From NCBI RefSeq assembly GCF_016785945.1, contig NZ_JAEMEF010000003.1, forward strand, positions 124,001-188,000: DNA of 64,000 nt. Direction: 5' to 3'. The DNA comes from Olleya sediminilitoris. GTDB taxonomy: Bacteria > Bacteroidota > Bacteroidia > Flavobacteriales > Flavobacteriaceae. The translations under genes and the position numbers were made by a program. Position 1 is the first letter of the stretch. Every line of letters begins with the position of its first letter. This document shows positions 43,768 to 53,361 of this stretch, in pieces. The notes below the pieces were generated by a model. That model had not been told where the DNA came from. It worked only from the letters and a program-made list of their open reading frames with translations, and ran no database searches.

Positions 43768-45675
43768 ATGCTATTTAACCAATTATTTAAAAGTATAAGT
43801 CTTATACTTTTATTCTCAACCACCAGTTTTTCACAAGATAATTTTCAATCTTTAATTTTTAATCCAGAACTAAAAAAAAATGCTGATGCTATTGTCAGGT
43901 CAAGTAATCTGAATTATACAATAGAAGCAAGAGATAAAATAGTAATTACAGAAAAGCGAATAGTTACTGTTTTTAACAAAAGTGGAGAAAAACATATTCA
44001 AGCAGTTGTTTATTATGATCAATCTAAAACTATTAAAAAGCTAGAGGCAGTTATATTAAATAGTTTTGGTAAAGAAATTAAGAAGATAAAAAAAAGAGAC
44101 TTCTTGGATGTTAGTGTAGCTGATGGCGTTTCAATTTTTAATGATACTAGAGCTAAATATTTTGATTATACAACATCAAGTTATCCTTATACAGTTGTTT
44201 TTGAGTCTGAAGTTGTTTCTAATAATACAGCATTTATACCACAATGGTTCCCTGTTAGTAATTATTATTTAAGTGTTGAGCATGCTTCAATATCTATTGA
44301 TAACCAAACAGATATACAATTAGATTTTAAAGAAAAAAACATTAAAAACTACGAAATTACAAAATTGGCAGATTTCAATTATGAAGCTAATAACCTTAAA
44401 GCTATAAAAAAAGAAGCTTATAGTCCTTCGTTTTATCAATTTGCTCCATCTGTCAAGTTCGCGCTTAAACAGTTTAGTATGTTAGGTGTAGATGGTGAAA
44501 ATAATAACTGGAACGAATTTGGTAAGTGGATGAGTGATGAATTAATATCAGGTACAGAGGTTTTACCAGAATCAGTTATTAGCCAAATTAAATCCTTAAC
44601 TAAAGAAGCAAAAACAGATCTTGAAAAAGCTAAAATAGTTTATAATTTCATGCAAAATAAAACACGCTACATTAGTGTGCAAATTGGTATTGGTGGATGG
44701 AAGCCTATGTTAGCAAGCGATGTTGATAGATTAGGTTATGGAGATTGTAAAGGTTTGTCTAATTATACAAAAGCATTATTAGACGCAGTTGGTGTTACAT
44801 CGTATTATACTATAGTTTATGGTGGTCATGACCTGAGAGATATTGATCAAGGTTTTTCATCATTACAAGGTAATCATGCTATTTTATCAATACCTAAAGG
44901 AGATCAGTTTATTACTCTGGAGTGCACAAATCAAACCGTACCTTTTGGTTATAATGCAAACTTTACAGATGATAGAGACGTTTTGATTGTTACTCCTTCC
45001 GGAGGAAAAATTATACATACAAAAGTATACTCAACTTTAGAGAATAGCCAAATTAGCAATGCTAAAATAATTTTGGATAGTTTAGGTGGTTTTAAAGCTA
45101 ATTTAAATATTCATTCAAAAGGAACTCAATATGATAAATACCGAAGATTTGAGGTGCAAACTGATAAAGAAAATAAGTTATCCTATAAAAATAAGTTTTC
45201 AGATATAAATAGTCTAGAAATAAATAAAATCAAATTCGAAAATGATAAAGATCAAGTTGTTTTTAAAGAGTCAGTAGATTTGAGTGTTGATAAATATGTT
45301 ACCAAAGCAGGAGGTCGATGGATATTACAACCAAATGTATTTAATAAGTTTAAATCAGCACCACCAAGATACACAAATAGAAATTTGGATTTTGAAATTG
45401 ATAGAGGTTTTATAGATGAAGATGAATATAAACTTATATTACCTAGTAATATATCGGTAGAGGCTTTACAAGATGAAGTTAACATAAAAAATAAGTTTGG
45501 TGAATACCATTTTTCAATCACAAAACTTGATGGCAATCAGTTAGTTTTCAAACGTAAAGTTATTATAAATAAAGGTCAATTTTTAAAAGAAGAATATAAA
45601 GCTTTTAGAAAATTTAGACTGGCTATCTCAAAACACGATAATTCAAAAATAATACTAAAAACAACCAATAATTAA
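43768..45675 (+). CDS. DUF3857 / transglutaminase-like exported protein, apparently active
   Basis: A 635-residue exported protein (signal peptide 1-22, ending TSFSQ). Residues ~50-210 are the DUF3857 beta domain, and ~260-400 a transglutaminase-like papain fold. The cysteine (C327 in GYGDCKGLSNY) and histidine (H370 in GNHAILSI) of the catalytic site are present, so it could act as a peptidase or cross-linking enzyme in the periplasm; the substrate is unknown. A second DUF3857 protein follows with no space, and the pair is common in flavobacteria. The 270 bases upstream are AT-rich without a clear promoter. Confidence 0.85.
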   Translation: MLFNQLFKSISLILLFSTTSFSQDNFQSLIFNPELKKNADAIVRSSNLNYTIEARDKIVITEKRIVTVFNKSGEKHIQAVVYYDQSKTIKKLEAVILNSFGKEIKKIKKRDFLDVSVADGVSIFNDTRAKYFDYTTSSYPYTVVFESEVVSNNTAFIPQWFPVSNYYLSVEHASISIDNQTDIQLDFKEKNIKNYEITKLADFNYEANNLKAIKKEAYSPSFYQFAPSVKFALKQFSMLGVDGENNNWNEFGKWMSDELISGTEVLPESVISQIKSLTKEAKTDLEKAKIVYNFMQNKTRYISVQIGIGGWKPMLASDVDRLGYGDCKGLSNYTKALLDAVGVTSYYTIVYGGHDLRDIDQGFSSLQGNHAILSIPKGDQFITLECTNQTVPFGYNANFTDDRDVLIVTPSGGKIIHTKVYSTLENSQISNAKIILDSLGGFKANLNIHSKGTQYDKYRRFEVQTDKENKLSYKNKFSDINSLEINKIKFENDKDQVVFKESVDLSVDKYVTKAGGRWILQPNVFNKFKSAPPRYTNRNLDFEIDRGFIDEDEYKLILPSNISVEALQDEVNIKNKFGEYHFSITKLDGNQLVFKRKVIINKGQFLKEEYKAFRKFRLAISKHDNSKIILKTTNN

Positions 45676-47679
45676 ATGAAGAAAATCGCTATTATCACAA
45701 TTTTATTAATCTCTTATTTAAGTCATTCTCAAAATTTTAAATTTGGAAAAGTCAGTAAAGAAGAGCTACAACAAGAAGAGCATCCAACAAATAGTGATGT
45801 TAATGCAGCTTTTTTATTTAAAAAGCAATACATCAATTTTCCTTTTAATGAAAATGATGGATTTACTCAAGATATAAAAGTACATGAACGTGTAAAAATA
45901 TATGACAAAGAAGGTTTTGAATGGGCAACCAAGAAAATTCAATTATATGATGAAAACAGCTCTAAAAGACAAAAAGTTGTAAACTTAAAAGCCTATACCT
46001 ATACTTTAGTAAACGGTAAAGTAAAAAAAACAAAACTAAAAAGCGAAAGTGTTTTTGAGAAAAAAAACAACCAATATTGGAGAACAAAAACGTTTACAAT
46101 GCCAGGTCTTTTGGAAGGTTGTATTATAGAATATGAGTATGTTATAAAATCACCGTTTTTGTCTATTGATGATTTAGTTTTACAAGAAGAAATACCCATT
46201 AACAAATTAGAATTTGATGTTATTACTCCAGAGTATTTTAATTACAATAAGTTAGTTAACCCAAAATCATCGTATATACCCAAAATTCAAGAATCAAAAA
46301 GAAGGAGGAAAGAAACAATATCTAGTAAAAGTCGATCAGGTAATAGGACTGTAAGTTCTACTACAACTATATCAAACTTCGATTTTACAGAAAATGTAAT
46401 AAAGGTGTATCAGGATGACATACCTGGGCTAACTAAAGAACCTTATACTAATAATATAGATAGTTATAAAACTAAAGTAGCTTTAGAGTATGCTTATTTT
46501 AGAGGTAGAGATAGTAAGGTTAAGAGTTATGCTACTACTTGGGAGAAAATTGCAGAAAATATTAATAAAAATGAAAATTTTGGAGGAGAGTTAAAAAAAA
46601 ATAAATACTTTAAAGAAGTAATTGATAATTTGATTTCAGAAACTAAATCTAATAGTGAAAAATTAAATTTAATTTTTAATTACGTTCAAAATAATATTAA
46701 GTGGAATGATTTTGTAGGTGTCTTGACATCTAAAGGGTTAAAATCTGCATTTAAAGATAAGGTAGGTAATATAGCAGATATTAATTTAATGTTGGTGTCA
46801 ATGCTACGTTACGCTGGATTAAATGCAAACCCAGTCTTGGTTAGTACAAAAAGCAATGGAGTGCCTCTTTTTCCAACACAATCAGGATTTAATTATGTTA
46901 TTTGTGCGGTTGAAGATGCTCAAAGTATAACTTTATTAGATGCTTCAAACTCAAATACAAAACCTAACATAATTCCAGAATTTGTGATCAATTGGAAAGG
47001 TCGATTGATAAGAGAGAATGGATCTTCAACTTGGATTGATTTAAATCCTAAAAATGTTTCTAAATCAATGATATTAGCTAATTATCATTTTAATGAAGAT
47101 TTATCTATTTCTGGAAAAGCTCGAGAAGTTAAAACTAATTACGAAGCTTTAAGTTTTAGAGATGATAATTTGAGTTCTCAGTCGATAATTCAGAAGTTGG
47201 AGAATAAACAATTAGATTTGACTATTAGTAATTTAGAGGTTAAAAATACTAAGTCTAAATCAAAACCTATATTAAATTCTTATGAGTTTAATATAGAAAA
47301 TGGACCAGAGGTTATTGCAGATAAATTATATTTATCCCCTTTGTTATTTTTTAATCAAAAAGAGAATCCTTTTATTCAAGATACAAGATTATACCCTGTA
47401 GATTTTGTGTTTCCAAGATCTAATAAAATAACGGTTGGTTTCGAACTTCCAGAAGGTTATATTGCAGAGTTTGTACCTGAAAAAGCCATGGTTAGTTTTA
47501 ATGATGGCGAAGCTAGTTTTTCTTATTTAATAAAACAAACAGCTAATAATTTTCAATTAATAGCTACATTAGATATTAACAAAACACTAATTTTACCTAA
47601 AGATTATGAGAATTTTAAAAGCTTTTATCAATTGGTAATCGATAAGTATAACGAAAAAATAGTGCTTAAAAAACAATAA
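45676..47679 (+). CDS. DUF3857 / transglutaminase-like exported protein, apparently inactive
   Basis: A 667-residue exported protein (signal peptide about 1-18, ending SHSQ) with the same two-domain plan as the gene before it. In the transglutaminase-like part the catalytic cysteine is replaced by Ala367 (VGNIADINLML instead of GDCKG), while the surrounding fold (LRYAGLNANPVLVST) is kept. It is therefore probably a non-catalytic partner or binding protein. It starts directly after the stop of its paralogue, so the two likely work as a pair. The biological role is unknown. Confidence 0.85.
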   Translation: MKKIAIITILLISYLSHSQNFKFGKVSKEELQQEEHPTNSDVNAAFLFKKQYINFPFNENDGFTQDIKVHERVKIYDKEGFEWATKKIQLYDENSSKRQKVVNLKAYTYTLVNGKVKKTKLKSESVFEKKNNQYWRTKTFTMPGLLEGCIIEYEYVIKSPFLSIDDLVLQEEIPINKLEFDVITPEYFNYNKLVNPKSSYIPKIQESKRRRKETISSKSRSGNRTVSSTTTISNFDFTENVIKVYQDDIPGLTKEPYTNNIDSYKTKVALEYAYFRGRDSKVKSYATTWEKIAENINKNENFGGELKKNKYFKEVIDNLISETKSNSEKLNLIFNYVQNNIKWNDFVGVLTSKGLKSAFKDKVGNIADINLMLVSMLRYAGLNANPVLVSTKSNGVPLFPTQSGFNYVICAVEDAQSITLLDASNSNTKPNIIPEFVINWKGRLIRENGSSTWIDLNPKNVSKSMILANYHFNEDLSISGKAREVKTNYEALSFRDDNLSSQSIIQKLENKQLDLTISNLEVKNTKSKSKPILNSYEFNIENGPEVIADKLYLSPLLFFNQKENPFIQDTRLYPVDFVFPRSNKITVGFELPEGYIAEFVPEKAMVSFNDGEASFSYLIKQTANNFQLIATLDINKTLILPKDYENFKSFYQLVIDKYNEKIVLKKQ

Positions 47680-47680
47680 A

Positions 47681-48007
47681 ATGGATATCAAAAACGCACA
47701 GTTAGAAGTAGATAATTGGATAAAGAATCATGGTGTTCGTTATTTTAACGAGCTAACAAACATGGCACAGCTTACAGAAGAAGTAGGTGAAGTAGCACGT
47801 ATAATAGCTAGACGTTATGGAGAGCAAAGCGAAAAAGAATCCGATAAAAACAAAGATTTAGGTGAAGAGTTAGCAGACGTCATGTTTGTTGTCTTATGTT
47901 TGGCAAATCAAACAGGAATAGATCTTCAAGAGGCTTTTGATAAAAAGTTAGACCTAAAAACTAAGCGTGATCATGATAGACATCACAATAATCAAAAATT
48001 AAAATAA
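47681..48007 (+). CDS. MazG-like nucleotide pyrophosphohydrolase
   Basis: A 108-residue all-alpha NTP pyrophosphohydrolase of the MazG/dUTPase-2 superfamily. The metal-binding pattern is visible: LTEEVGEVARI at about 28-38 and EELADVMFVVLCLAN at about 66-80. These enzymes cleave noncanonical or excess NTPs to NMP and pyrophosphate. It begins 1 base after the previous stop and ends inside a 19-bp palindrome that precedes aroA. The substrate cannot be told. Confidence 0.9.
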   Translation: MDIKNAQLEVDNWIKNHGVRYFNELTNMAQLTEEVGEVARIIARRYGEQSEKESDKNKDLGEELADVMFVVLCLANQTGIDLQEAFDKKLDLKTKRDHDRHHNNQKLK

Positions 48008-48020
48008 CGTAACGTTATTT
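48002..48020. promoter_or_regulatory. 19-bp perfect palindrome upstream of aroA (candidate operator)
   Basis: AAATAACGT, one A, then ACGTTATTT. It overlaps the MazG-like stop codon and ends 24 bases before the aroA start. Its symmetry suggests a dimeric regulator, but no regulator can be named. Confidence 0.5.
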
Positions 48021-48044
48021 CTGCGTAAGCAAAATTAATATCAC

Positions 48045-49277
48045 ATGAATTTACATTTAAATAAATCAGTAATAGAGTCAAAGTCATCCATTCAAATTAC
48101 AGGCTCAAAAAGCGAGTCTAATAGGTTGTTACTGTTACAAGCTTTATATCCAAGTATTAAAATTGAAAATGTATCCAACAGTGATGATTCTGTATTAATG
48201 TCAAAAGCATTAGCTTCTAAAGATCAAATTGTAGATATCCATCATGCAGGAACAGCAATGCGATTTTTAACTGCTTATTTTTCAACTAAAGAAGGTCGTG
48301 TTACAGAGCTTACTGGTTCTAAACGCATGAAAGAACGTCCTATTGCAATTCTTGTAGATGCATTAAATCAATTAGGCGCAGACATAACTTATAAAGAAAA
48401 TCATGGGTTTCCTCCTCTAATAATAAAAGGAAAAAAGTTAACTAAAAGTAAAGTTAATCTAAAGGCAAATGTAAGTAGTCAATACATTTCGGCTTTACTG
48501 CTAATAGCCTCTACATTAGAAAACGGTTTAGAATTAACTTTAGATGGAGAAATTACCTCTGTGCCTTATATAAAAATGACATTAAGTTTATTAAATCAAA
48601 TAGGCATTAAAACGACTTTTGAAGGTAACATCATAACTATTCAGCCTAAGCAGCAATCGCAAGTTGATTTAAAACAATTAACTGTTGAAAGTGATTGGTC
48701 ATCTGCATCCTATTTTTATAGTATAGTAGCGATGTCTGCTTTAGGTACTACAATTAAACTATCCTCATATAAACAAGATAGTCTTCAAGGCGATTCGGTT
48801 TTAGCTAAAATATATCAGGCATTTGGTGTGACTACAACTTATAGCAATAATGCTTTAACTCTTGAAAAAACTAAGGATGTAAATCAAGATACCAATATAG
48901 AGTTTGATTTAAAAAATGCTCCAGATATAGCACAAACTATATCTGTAACAGCGTTTGGATTAGGACTAAGTTGTCACTTAACGGGTTTACATACTTTAAA
49001 AATTAAAGAAACAGACCGTTTAGTCGCTTTAAAAACCGAAATCGAAAAACTAGGAGGCCAAGTTGCAATTACTGATAATAGTTTAACGCTACAAAAAGTC
49101 ACAAAACATAATGCTAATATTGCAATTGCTACCTATAATGACCACAGAATGGCTATGGCATTTGCACCTTTAGCACTAAAACAAGACATAATTATTCAAG
49201 ATTATAAAGTAGTTTCTAAATCTTATCCTACATTTTGGGACGATTTAGCAGCTTTAGGCTTCATTTTTAGCGTTTAA
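48045..49277 (+). CDS. aroA: 3-phosphoshikimate 1-carboxyvinyltransferase (EPSP synthase)
   Basis: Joins shikimate-3-phosphate and phosphoenolpyruvate in the pathway to chorismate. The 410 residues form the duplicated inside-out barrel, with GSKSESNRLLLLQAL near 20, AGTAMRFLTAYFS near 67, SKRMKERPIAILVDAL near 91 and the C-terminal KETDRLVALKTEIEKLG near 324 and YNDHRMAMAFAP near 365. It is somewhat shorter than enterobacterial AroA but typical for Bacteroidota. It lies apart from the aromatic operon at 38-42 kb. Confidence 0.95.
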   Translation: MNLHLNKSVIESKSSIQITGSKSESNRLLLLQALYPSIKIENVSNSDDSVLMSKALASKDQIVDIHHAGTAMRFLTAYFSTKEGRVTELTGSKRMKERPIAILVDALNQLGADITYKENHGFPPLIIKGKKLTKSKVNLKANVSSQYISALLLIASTLENGLELTLDGEITSVPYIKMTLSLLNQIGIKTTFEGNIITIQPKQQSQVDLKQLTVESDWSSASYFYSIVAMSALGTTIKLSSYKQDSLQGDSVLAKIYQAFGVTTTYSNNALTLEKTKDVNQDTNIEFDLKNAPDIAQTISVTAFGLGLSCHLTGLHTLKIKETDRLVALKTEIEKLGGQVAITDNSLTLQKVTKHNANIAIATYNDHRMAMAFAPLALKQDIIIQDYKVVSKSYPTFWDDLAALGFIFSV

Positions 49278-49299
49278 TAAATAATAATTGGTTATTTAC

Positions 49300-49331
49300 T
49301 TGACAAGGCCTATCTCCAGATTGTATATTTG
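49300..49331 (+). promoter_or_regulatory. promoter for queA
   Basis: A TTG at 49300-49302 and TATATTTG at 49324-49331 (exact TAnnTTTG) with 21 bases between. Confidence 0.6.
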
Positions 49332-49363
49332 CAATCTTGTTTAACTAAACATTTTTTTATTAC

Positions 49364-50413
49364 ATGAAATTATCACACTTCAATTTTGAATTACCTGAAG
49401 AGCTTCTAGCGGAATATCCAGCAGAAAACAGAGACGAGTCTCGTTTGATGGTATTAAACCGAAAAGAACAAACCATTGAGCATAGAATGTTCAAAGATTT
49501 AATCGAGTATTTCGACGAGAAAGATGTGATGATTCTTAATAATACCAAAGTATTTCCAGCACGTCTATTTGGTAACAAAGAAAAAACTGGAGCAAGAATA
49601 GAAGTATTCTTATTACGCGAATTAAATCAAGAGCAACGTCTTTGGGACGTATTAGTAGATCCAGCACGTAAAATTCGTATTGGTAACAAACTGTATTTTG
49701 GTGATGACGAAACCTTAGTAGCAGAAGTCATTGACAATACAACATCAAGAGGACGTACATTACGTTTTCTTTATGATGGATCATACCAAGAATTCAGAAA
49801 AAAATTACAAGACTTAGGTGAGACGCCATTACCTAAATATATTAAAAGAGAAGTTGAGCCAGAAGACGAGCAACGTTACCAAACCATCTATGCTAAAAAC
49901 GAAGGTGCAGTAGCAGCTCCAACAGCAGGATTACATTTTTCTAGACATTTGTTAAAACGTCTAGAAATAAAAGGAGTTGACTTTGCAGAAGTAACTTTAC
50001 ACGTTGGATTAGGGACTTTTAATCCAGTAGAAGTTGAAGATTTGTCAAAACATAAAATGGATAGCGAAGAGCTTAAAATTGAAGCTCCAGCAGTAGAAGT
50101 TATTAATAAAGCGCAAAAAGAAAAACGTCGTATCTGTGCAGTAGGTACAACAGCAATGCGTGCCATAGAAAGCTCAGTGTCATCAAGCGGTACTCTTAAC
50201 GAAATAGAAGGATGGACCAATAAATTTATCTTTCCACCATACGATTTCAGTATTGCAAATGCAATGATTACAAACTTCCATACGCCCAAATCAACATTAT
50301 TAATGATGGTTTCAGCATTTGCAGGACATGATTTCATGAAAAAAGCATACGAAGAAGCAGTAAAAGAAAAATATAAATTTTACAGTTACGGAGACGCGAT
50401 GTTAATCATATAA
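49364..50413 (+). CDS. queA: S-adenosylmethionine:tRNA ribosyltransferase-isomerase
   Basis: Transfers and isomerises the ribose of SAM onto preQ1 in tRNA, forming epoxyqueuosine. The 349 residues start with the family hallmark [23 protein letters not shown], and continue with [12 protein letters not shown] near 51, [13 protein letters not shown] near 186 and a C-terminal [18 protein letters not shown] near 306. It is a single gene with its own promoter and a downstream terminator. Confidence 0.97.
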   Translation: MKLSHFNFELPEELLAEYPAENRDESRLMVLNRKEQTIEHRMFKDLIEYFDEKDVMILNNTKVFPARLFGNKEKTGARIEVFLLRELNQEQRLWDVLVDPARKIRIGNKLYFGDDETLVAEVIDNTTSRGRTLRFLYDGSYQEFRKKLQDLGETPLPKYIKREVEPEDEQRYQTIYAKNEGAVAAPTAGLHFSRHLLKRLEIKGVDFAEVTLHVGLGTFNPVEVEDLSKHKMDSEELKIEAPAVEVINKAQKEKRRICAVGTTAMRAIESSVSSSGTLNEIEGWTNKFIFPPYDFSIANAMITNFHTPKSTLLMMVSAFAGHDFMKKAYEEAVKEKYKFYSYGDAMLII

Positions 50414-50446
50414 ACCTAAATTAATTTAGGAGTACATCCAAAACAT

Positions 50447-50487
50447 AAAACCTCTTTAAACCCTAAAAAGTAAAAGAGGTTTTTTTA
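50447..50487 (+). terminator. intrinsic terminator of queA
   Basis: ACCTCTTT (50450-50457) pairs with AAAGAGGT (50473-50480), followed by a T-run. Confidence 0.85.
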
Positions 50488-50489
50488 TG

Positions 50490-50580
50490 GCATTACCCAA
50501 GGGTCGCGCTCTCGACAGTCGCTTTGCATTTGCTTTAATGCAAAAGCAAGAGCTTCAACAAATGTCTCCATCGCTAATGC
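50490..50580 (-). repeat. REP-like interspersed element, copy B
   Basis: A 91-bp block bounded by GCATTA and TAATGC. Read on the minus strand it follows the plan of copy A (23594-23669): a first segment with GTTTGTT/GAGCTC-like sequence, a central hairpin (GCTTTGCATT with AATGCAAAAGC, 50521-50545), then GAGCGCGACCCTTGGG and the closing end. It lies between the queA terminator and the rlmN promoter. Confidence 0.7.
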
Positions 50581-50638
50581 AATAGCAGCCAAGGTATAGT
50601 TAGTAAATTAAAGTATAGTAAATCCGCAAAGCTTTCAC

Positions 50639-50646
50639 TATTTTTG
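50639..50646 (+). promoter_or_regulatory. promoter -7 element for rlmN
   Basis: TATTTTTG (TAnnTTTG), 8 bases before the rlmN ATG, so the leader is very short. Confidence 0.5.
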
Positions 50647-50653
50647 CAATTCA

Positions 50654-51694
50654 ATGGAAATCAAGAAAAAAGACATACGCGCATTAACCAAAGACCAATT
50701 AAGAGAATTCTTCCAAAATCAAGGTGATAAAGCCTTTAGAGGTAATCAAGTCTATGAGTGGCTATGGAATAAAGGTGCACACACCTTTGAGGACATGACT
50801 AATCTGTCCAAAGACACACGTCAAATGCTACAAGATAACTTTGTGATAAACCATATCAAGGTAGACGTTATGCAACGTAGTAGTGATGGTACAGTAAAAA
50901 ATGCAGTGCGATTACACGATGACTTAATAGTAGAGTCTGTTTTAATACCAACAAAAACTAGGACCACAGCATGCGTCTCTAGTCAAGTAGGTTGTAGTTT
51001 AGATTGTAAATTTTGTGCTACAGCACGATTAAAACGTATGCGTAATCTAAATCCAGACGAGATATATGACCAAGTAGTAGCAATAGACAGAGAAAGTAGA
51101 TTATACTTTGATAGACCACTTAGTAACATTGTGTTTATGGGAATGGGAGAACCATTGATGAACTACAATAATGTACTTAAAGCTATAGATAAAATTACAT
51201 CACCAGAAGGTTTAGCAATGTCACCCAAGCGTATTGTGGTATCAACATCAGGAGTGCCAAAAATGATAAAAAAAATGGCAGATGATGATGTTAAATTTAA
51301 ACTTGCAGTATCCTTACACTCAGCAATAGACGAAGTTAGAACATCCATAATGCCATTTAATGCAACATTCCCCTTAGCAACGTTAAGAGAGGCTTTAGTA
51401 TATTGGTATGAAAAAACAAAAAACAGAATTACTTACGAGTATGTCGTGTGGGAAGGTATAAACGATAAACGTAAGGATGTTGATGCTTTGGTCGAGTTTT
51501 GCAAATTTGCACCAAGTAAAGTAAACTTAATAGAATACAATCCTATCGATGATGGAATATTCCAGCAAGCTAAGTCAGAAGCTATTGATATGTATCAAAA
51601 AGTTTTAGAATCAAATAATATAACAGTAACAGTAAGGCGTAGTAGAGGTAAAGATATTGATGCTGCCTGTGGACAATTGGCAAATAAAGAATAA
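50654..51694 (+). CDS. rlmN: 23S rRNA (adenine-2503-C2)-methyltransferase RlmN
   Basis: A radical-SAM enzyme that methylates C2 of A2503 in 23S rRNA (and A37 in some tRNAs). The cluster motif CSLDCKFCATA is at about 116-126, GMGEPLMNYNNV lies near 161, and the C-terminal RGKDIDAACGQL holds the second conserved cysteine that forms the RNA adduct. The 346-residue length is normal and nothing is missing. It is followed by a long inverted-repeat terminator shared with the convergent surface protein gene. Confidence 0.96.
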   Translation: MEIKKKDIRALTKDQLREFFQNQGDKAFRGNQVYEWLWNKGAHTFEDMTNLSKDTRQMLQDNFVINHIKVDVMQRSSDGTVKNAVRLHDDLIVESVLIPTKTRTTACVSSQVGCSLDCKFCATARLKRMRNLNPDEIYDQVVAIDRESRLYFDRPLSNIVFMGMGEPLMNYNNVLKAIDKITSPEGLAMSPKRIVVSTSGVPKMIKKMADDDVKFKLAVSLHSAIDEVRTSIMPFNATFPLATLREALVYWYEKTKNRITYEYVVWEGINDKRKDVDALVEFCKFAPSKVNLIEYNPIDDGIFQQAKSEAIDMYQKVLESNNITVTVRRSRGKDIDAACGQLANKE

Positions 51695-51710
51695 TTCTTT
51701 AATTAAATAA

Positions 51711-51769
51711 TATAAAACATAAAAAAGGGACTTTAATATTTTATTAGAGTCCCTTTTTTATGTTTTATA
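51711..51769. terminator. long bidirectional terminator, 28-bp inverted repeat
   Basis: The two 28-base arms (51711-51738 and 51742-51769) differ at one position only. They contain AAAAAAGGGACT and AGTCCCTTTTTT, giving U-tracts in both directions. Confidence 0.92.
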
Positions 51770-51776
51770 ACTAAAC

Positions 51777-53093
51777 TTATTTCTTAATAAATTTAATGGT
51801 TTGTTCTTGACTGCCAGCTGTAATTGTCATAAAATAAATACCAGTATTTAAGTTGTTTATTTTAATAGATTTATCAATAATACTCTCTGAATTAAGATTA
51901 ATAACACGTTGACCAACTTGGTTATATATTTCTACTGTATCAAGTATAGCATCAGATTTAATACGTATAACATCATTAGCAGGATTTGGATAAAGACTAA
52001 ATTTAGTTTTATTAAATTGTTCAACAGATAGATTCGGATCTGCTTCAGTAGTAAAACTCCAAACTGTACCTGTAGATGTACCTGCACAGTTTGTGCTTTC
52101 TATATACCAATAGTAAGTTGTATCGTACTCCCAATCATAAATTACTCCATCACCATTATCAACAGGGTCAATTGTCCCTATATCATTGCCAGAAGTCGTC
52201 GTTCCTAAGCTTAAACTATAAGATGAGGCTGCTCCACCTGCAGTGTCATCTGCCCATAAAAAAGGTGTGATAAGTAGTTCTGTCGGATCTGTTGTATCTA
52301 TTGCAACGTCAATAGCTCCATTAACAGGAGTAGGAGTTATAGCAGCAACAGGAGCACTGTCCGTACAAGATGTTGTTGTAAAACTCCAAACAGTTCCTGT
52401 TGTCGTACCAAAACAATTTACAGCATCCACTTTCCAGTAATATGTTGTATTGTATTCCCAATCATAAGTAATTCCATTTCCACTAGTAGCTCCAGTAATG
52501 GTCCCTAAATCAGCACCAGAAGTGGTGATTCCTAGTGTAAGGTTATAGCTATCCGCAAGATTACCTGAGGTTGCATCAACCCATTCAAAAGGTGTGATTA
52601 AAAGATCTGTTGGATCTGTCGAGTCTATTGGGATATTAGTAGCACCATTTATAGGCGTTGGTGTTGTTGCGGCATTTGGTGCACTTGTCGCTGTGCATGT
52701 ACAGGTAGAACATTCTATGTTAGTGGCTATATCTGTATTACCTCCACCAGTACAAATACCGTTAACAGTCCAGAAACAGTAGATGCTAGTAACTCCAGTA
52801 CCAGCAGTAAATGTAACAGAATTTGCTCCGTGAGTTATTACTGTTGTAGCATCACTTTCAGTTACAGTAATATACATTGCTGCAGTTACTGTATATGTCT
52901 CTCCAGGAACAATACCTGTTAATATAGAAAATTCGTTGTCAGCATAATTGTCAATAGCAATTGATTGAACTCCTGGAGCATTAGAAATGTTTACAGTAAA
53001 TGATGGCCATTGGAAGTCTTGATTGGTACATTGTCCATAAGACCAATTTATAAAGCCTAAAAATAAAATAAATAATAGAGTAGTTTTTTTCAT
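51777..53093 (-). CDS. T9SS type A sorting domain-containing surface protein with tandem repeats
   Basis: A 438-residue secreted protein with a signal peptide (about 1-20, ending WSYG). A cysteine-containing N-terminal domain (about 21-135) is followed by two fibronectin-like repeats of about 105 residues (136-240 and 245-349), each with DLLITPF/ELLITPF, YDWEY-TTYYW and GTVWSFTT. The last ~80 residues form the type A sorting domain: LYPNPANDVIRI, VEIYNQVGQ and a C-terminal FIKK. It is exported by the T9SS and attached or released at the surface; the ligand is unknown. The protein is rich in Thr and Asp and poor in Lys/Arg up to the sorting domain. Confidence 0.88.
   Translation of the reverse strand: MKKTTLLFILFLGFINWSYGQCTNQDFQWPSFTVNISNAPGVQSIAIDNYADNEFSILTGIVPGETYTVTAAMYITVTESDATTVITHGANSVTFTAGTGVTSIYCFWTVNGICTGGGNTDIATNIECSTCTCTATSAPNAATTPTPINGATNIPIDSTDPTDLLITPFEWVDATSGNLADSYNLTLGITTSGADLGTITGATSGNGITYDWEYNTTYYWKVDAVNCFGTTTGTVWSFTTTSCTDSAPVAAITPTPVNGAIDVAIDTTDPTELLITPFLWADDTAGGAASSYSLSLGTTTSGNDIGTIDPVDNGDGVIYDWEYDTTYYWYIESTNCAGTSTGTVWSFTTEADPNLSVEQFNKTKFSLYPNPANDVIRIKSDAILDTVEIYNQVGQRVINLNSESIIDKSIKINNLNTGIYFMTITAGSQEQTIKFIKK
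52047..52361 (-). repeat. internal protein repeat, copy 2
   Basis: Encodes residues 245-349 of the T9SS type A protein, about 60% similar by eye to copy 1. Confidence 0.7.
52374..52688 (-). repeat. internal protein repeat, copy 1
   Basis: Encodes residues 136-240 of the T9SS type A protein; it shares the PTP-NGA-D and TTYYW/SFTT landmarks with copy 2. Confidence 0.7.
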
Positions 53094-53337
53094 ATTGTTA
53101 GTATAAGTAGTTTAGTATTCATTAAAGTTATTTAAATATACTTTTTTTAGAAGTGATTTAACATATTTTTAAGCCCAAGAATCTGTATTTTAATAAGTTG
53201 TGTGAATGTCTTTGCTAATATTATGAATAATGTATTTAAAAAGGTCAATATTTAAAATTTTAAAATCAGAGTAATATGTAATTTTGTTTTATGATTAATT
53301 TTATTAATCACTTACAAAAAAGTTCTTTAATTATCAT

Positions 53338-53345
53338 TAATTTTG
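53338..53345 (+). promoter_or_regulatory. promoter -7 element for the polyprenyl synthase
   Basis: TAATTTTG (TAnnTTTG) 16 bases before the TTG start codon. The rest of the 53094-53337 gap is AT-rich and shows nothing else. Confidence 0.5.
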
Positions 53346-53361
53346 CTAAAAGCACTTTAAA

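Noticed and set aside
49888-50337. 149-codon open frame on the minus strand inside queA
   Set aside because: It is fully covered by queA, which has all family motifs; the frame has no recognisable domain and is a shadow caused by codon bias.
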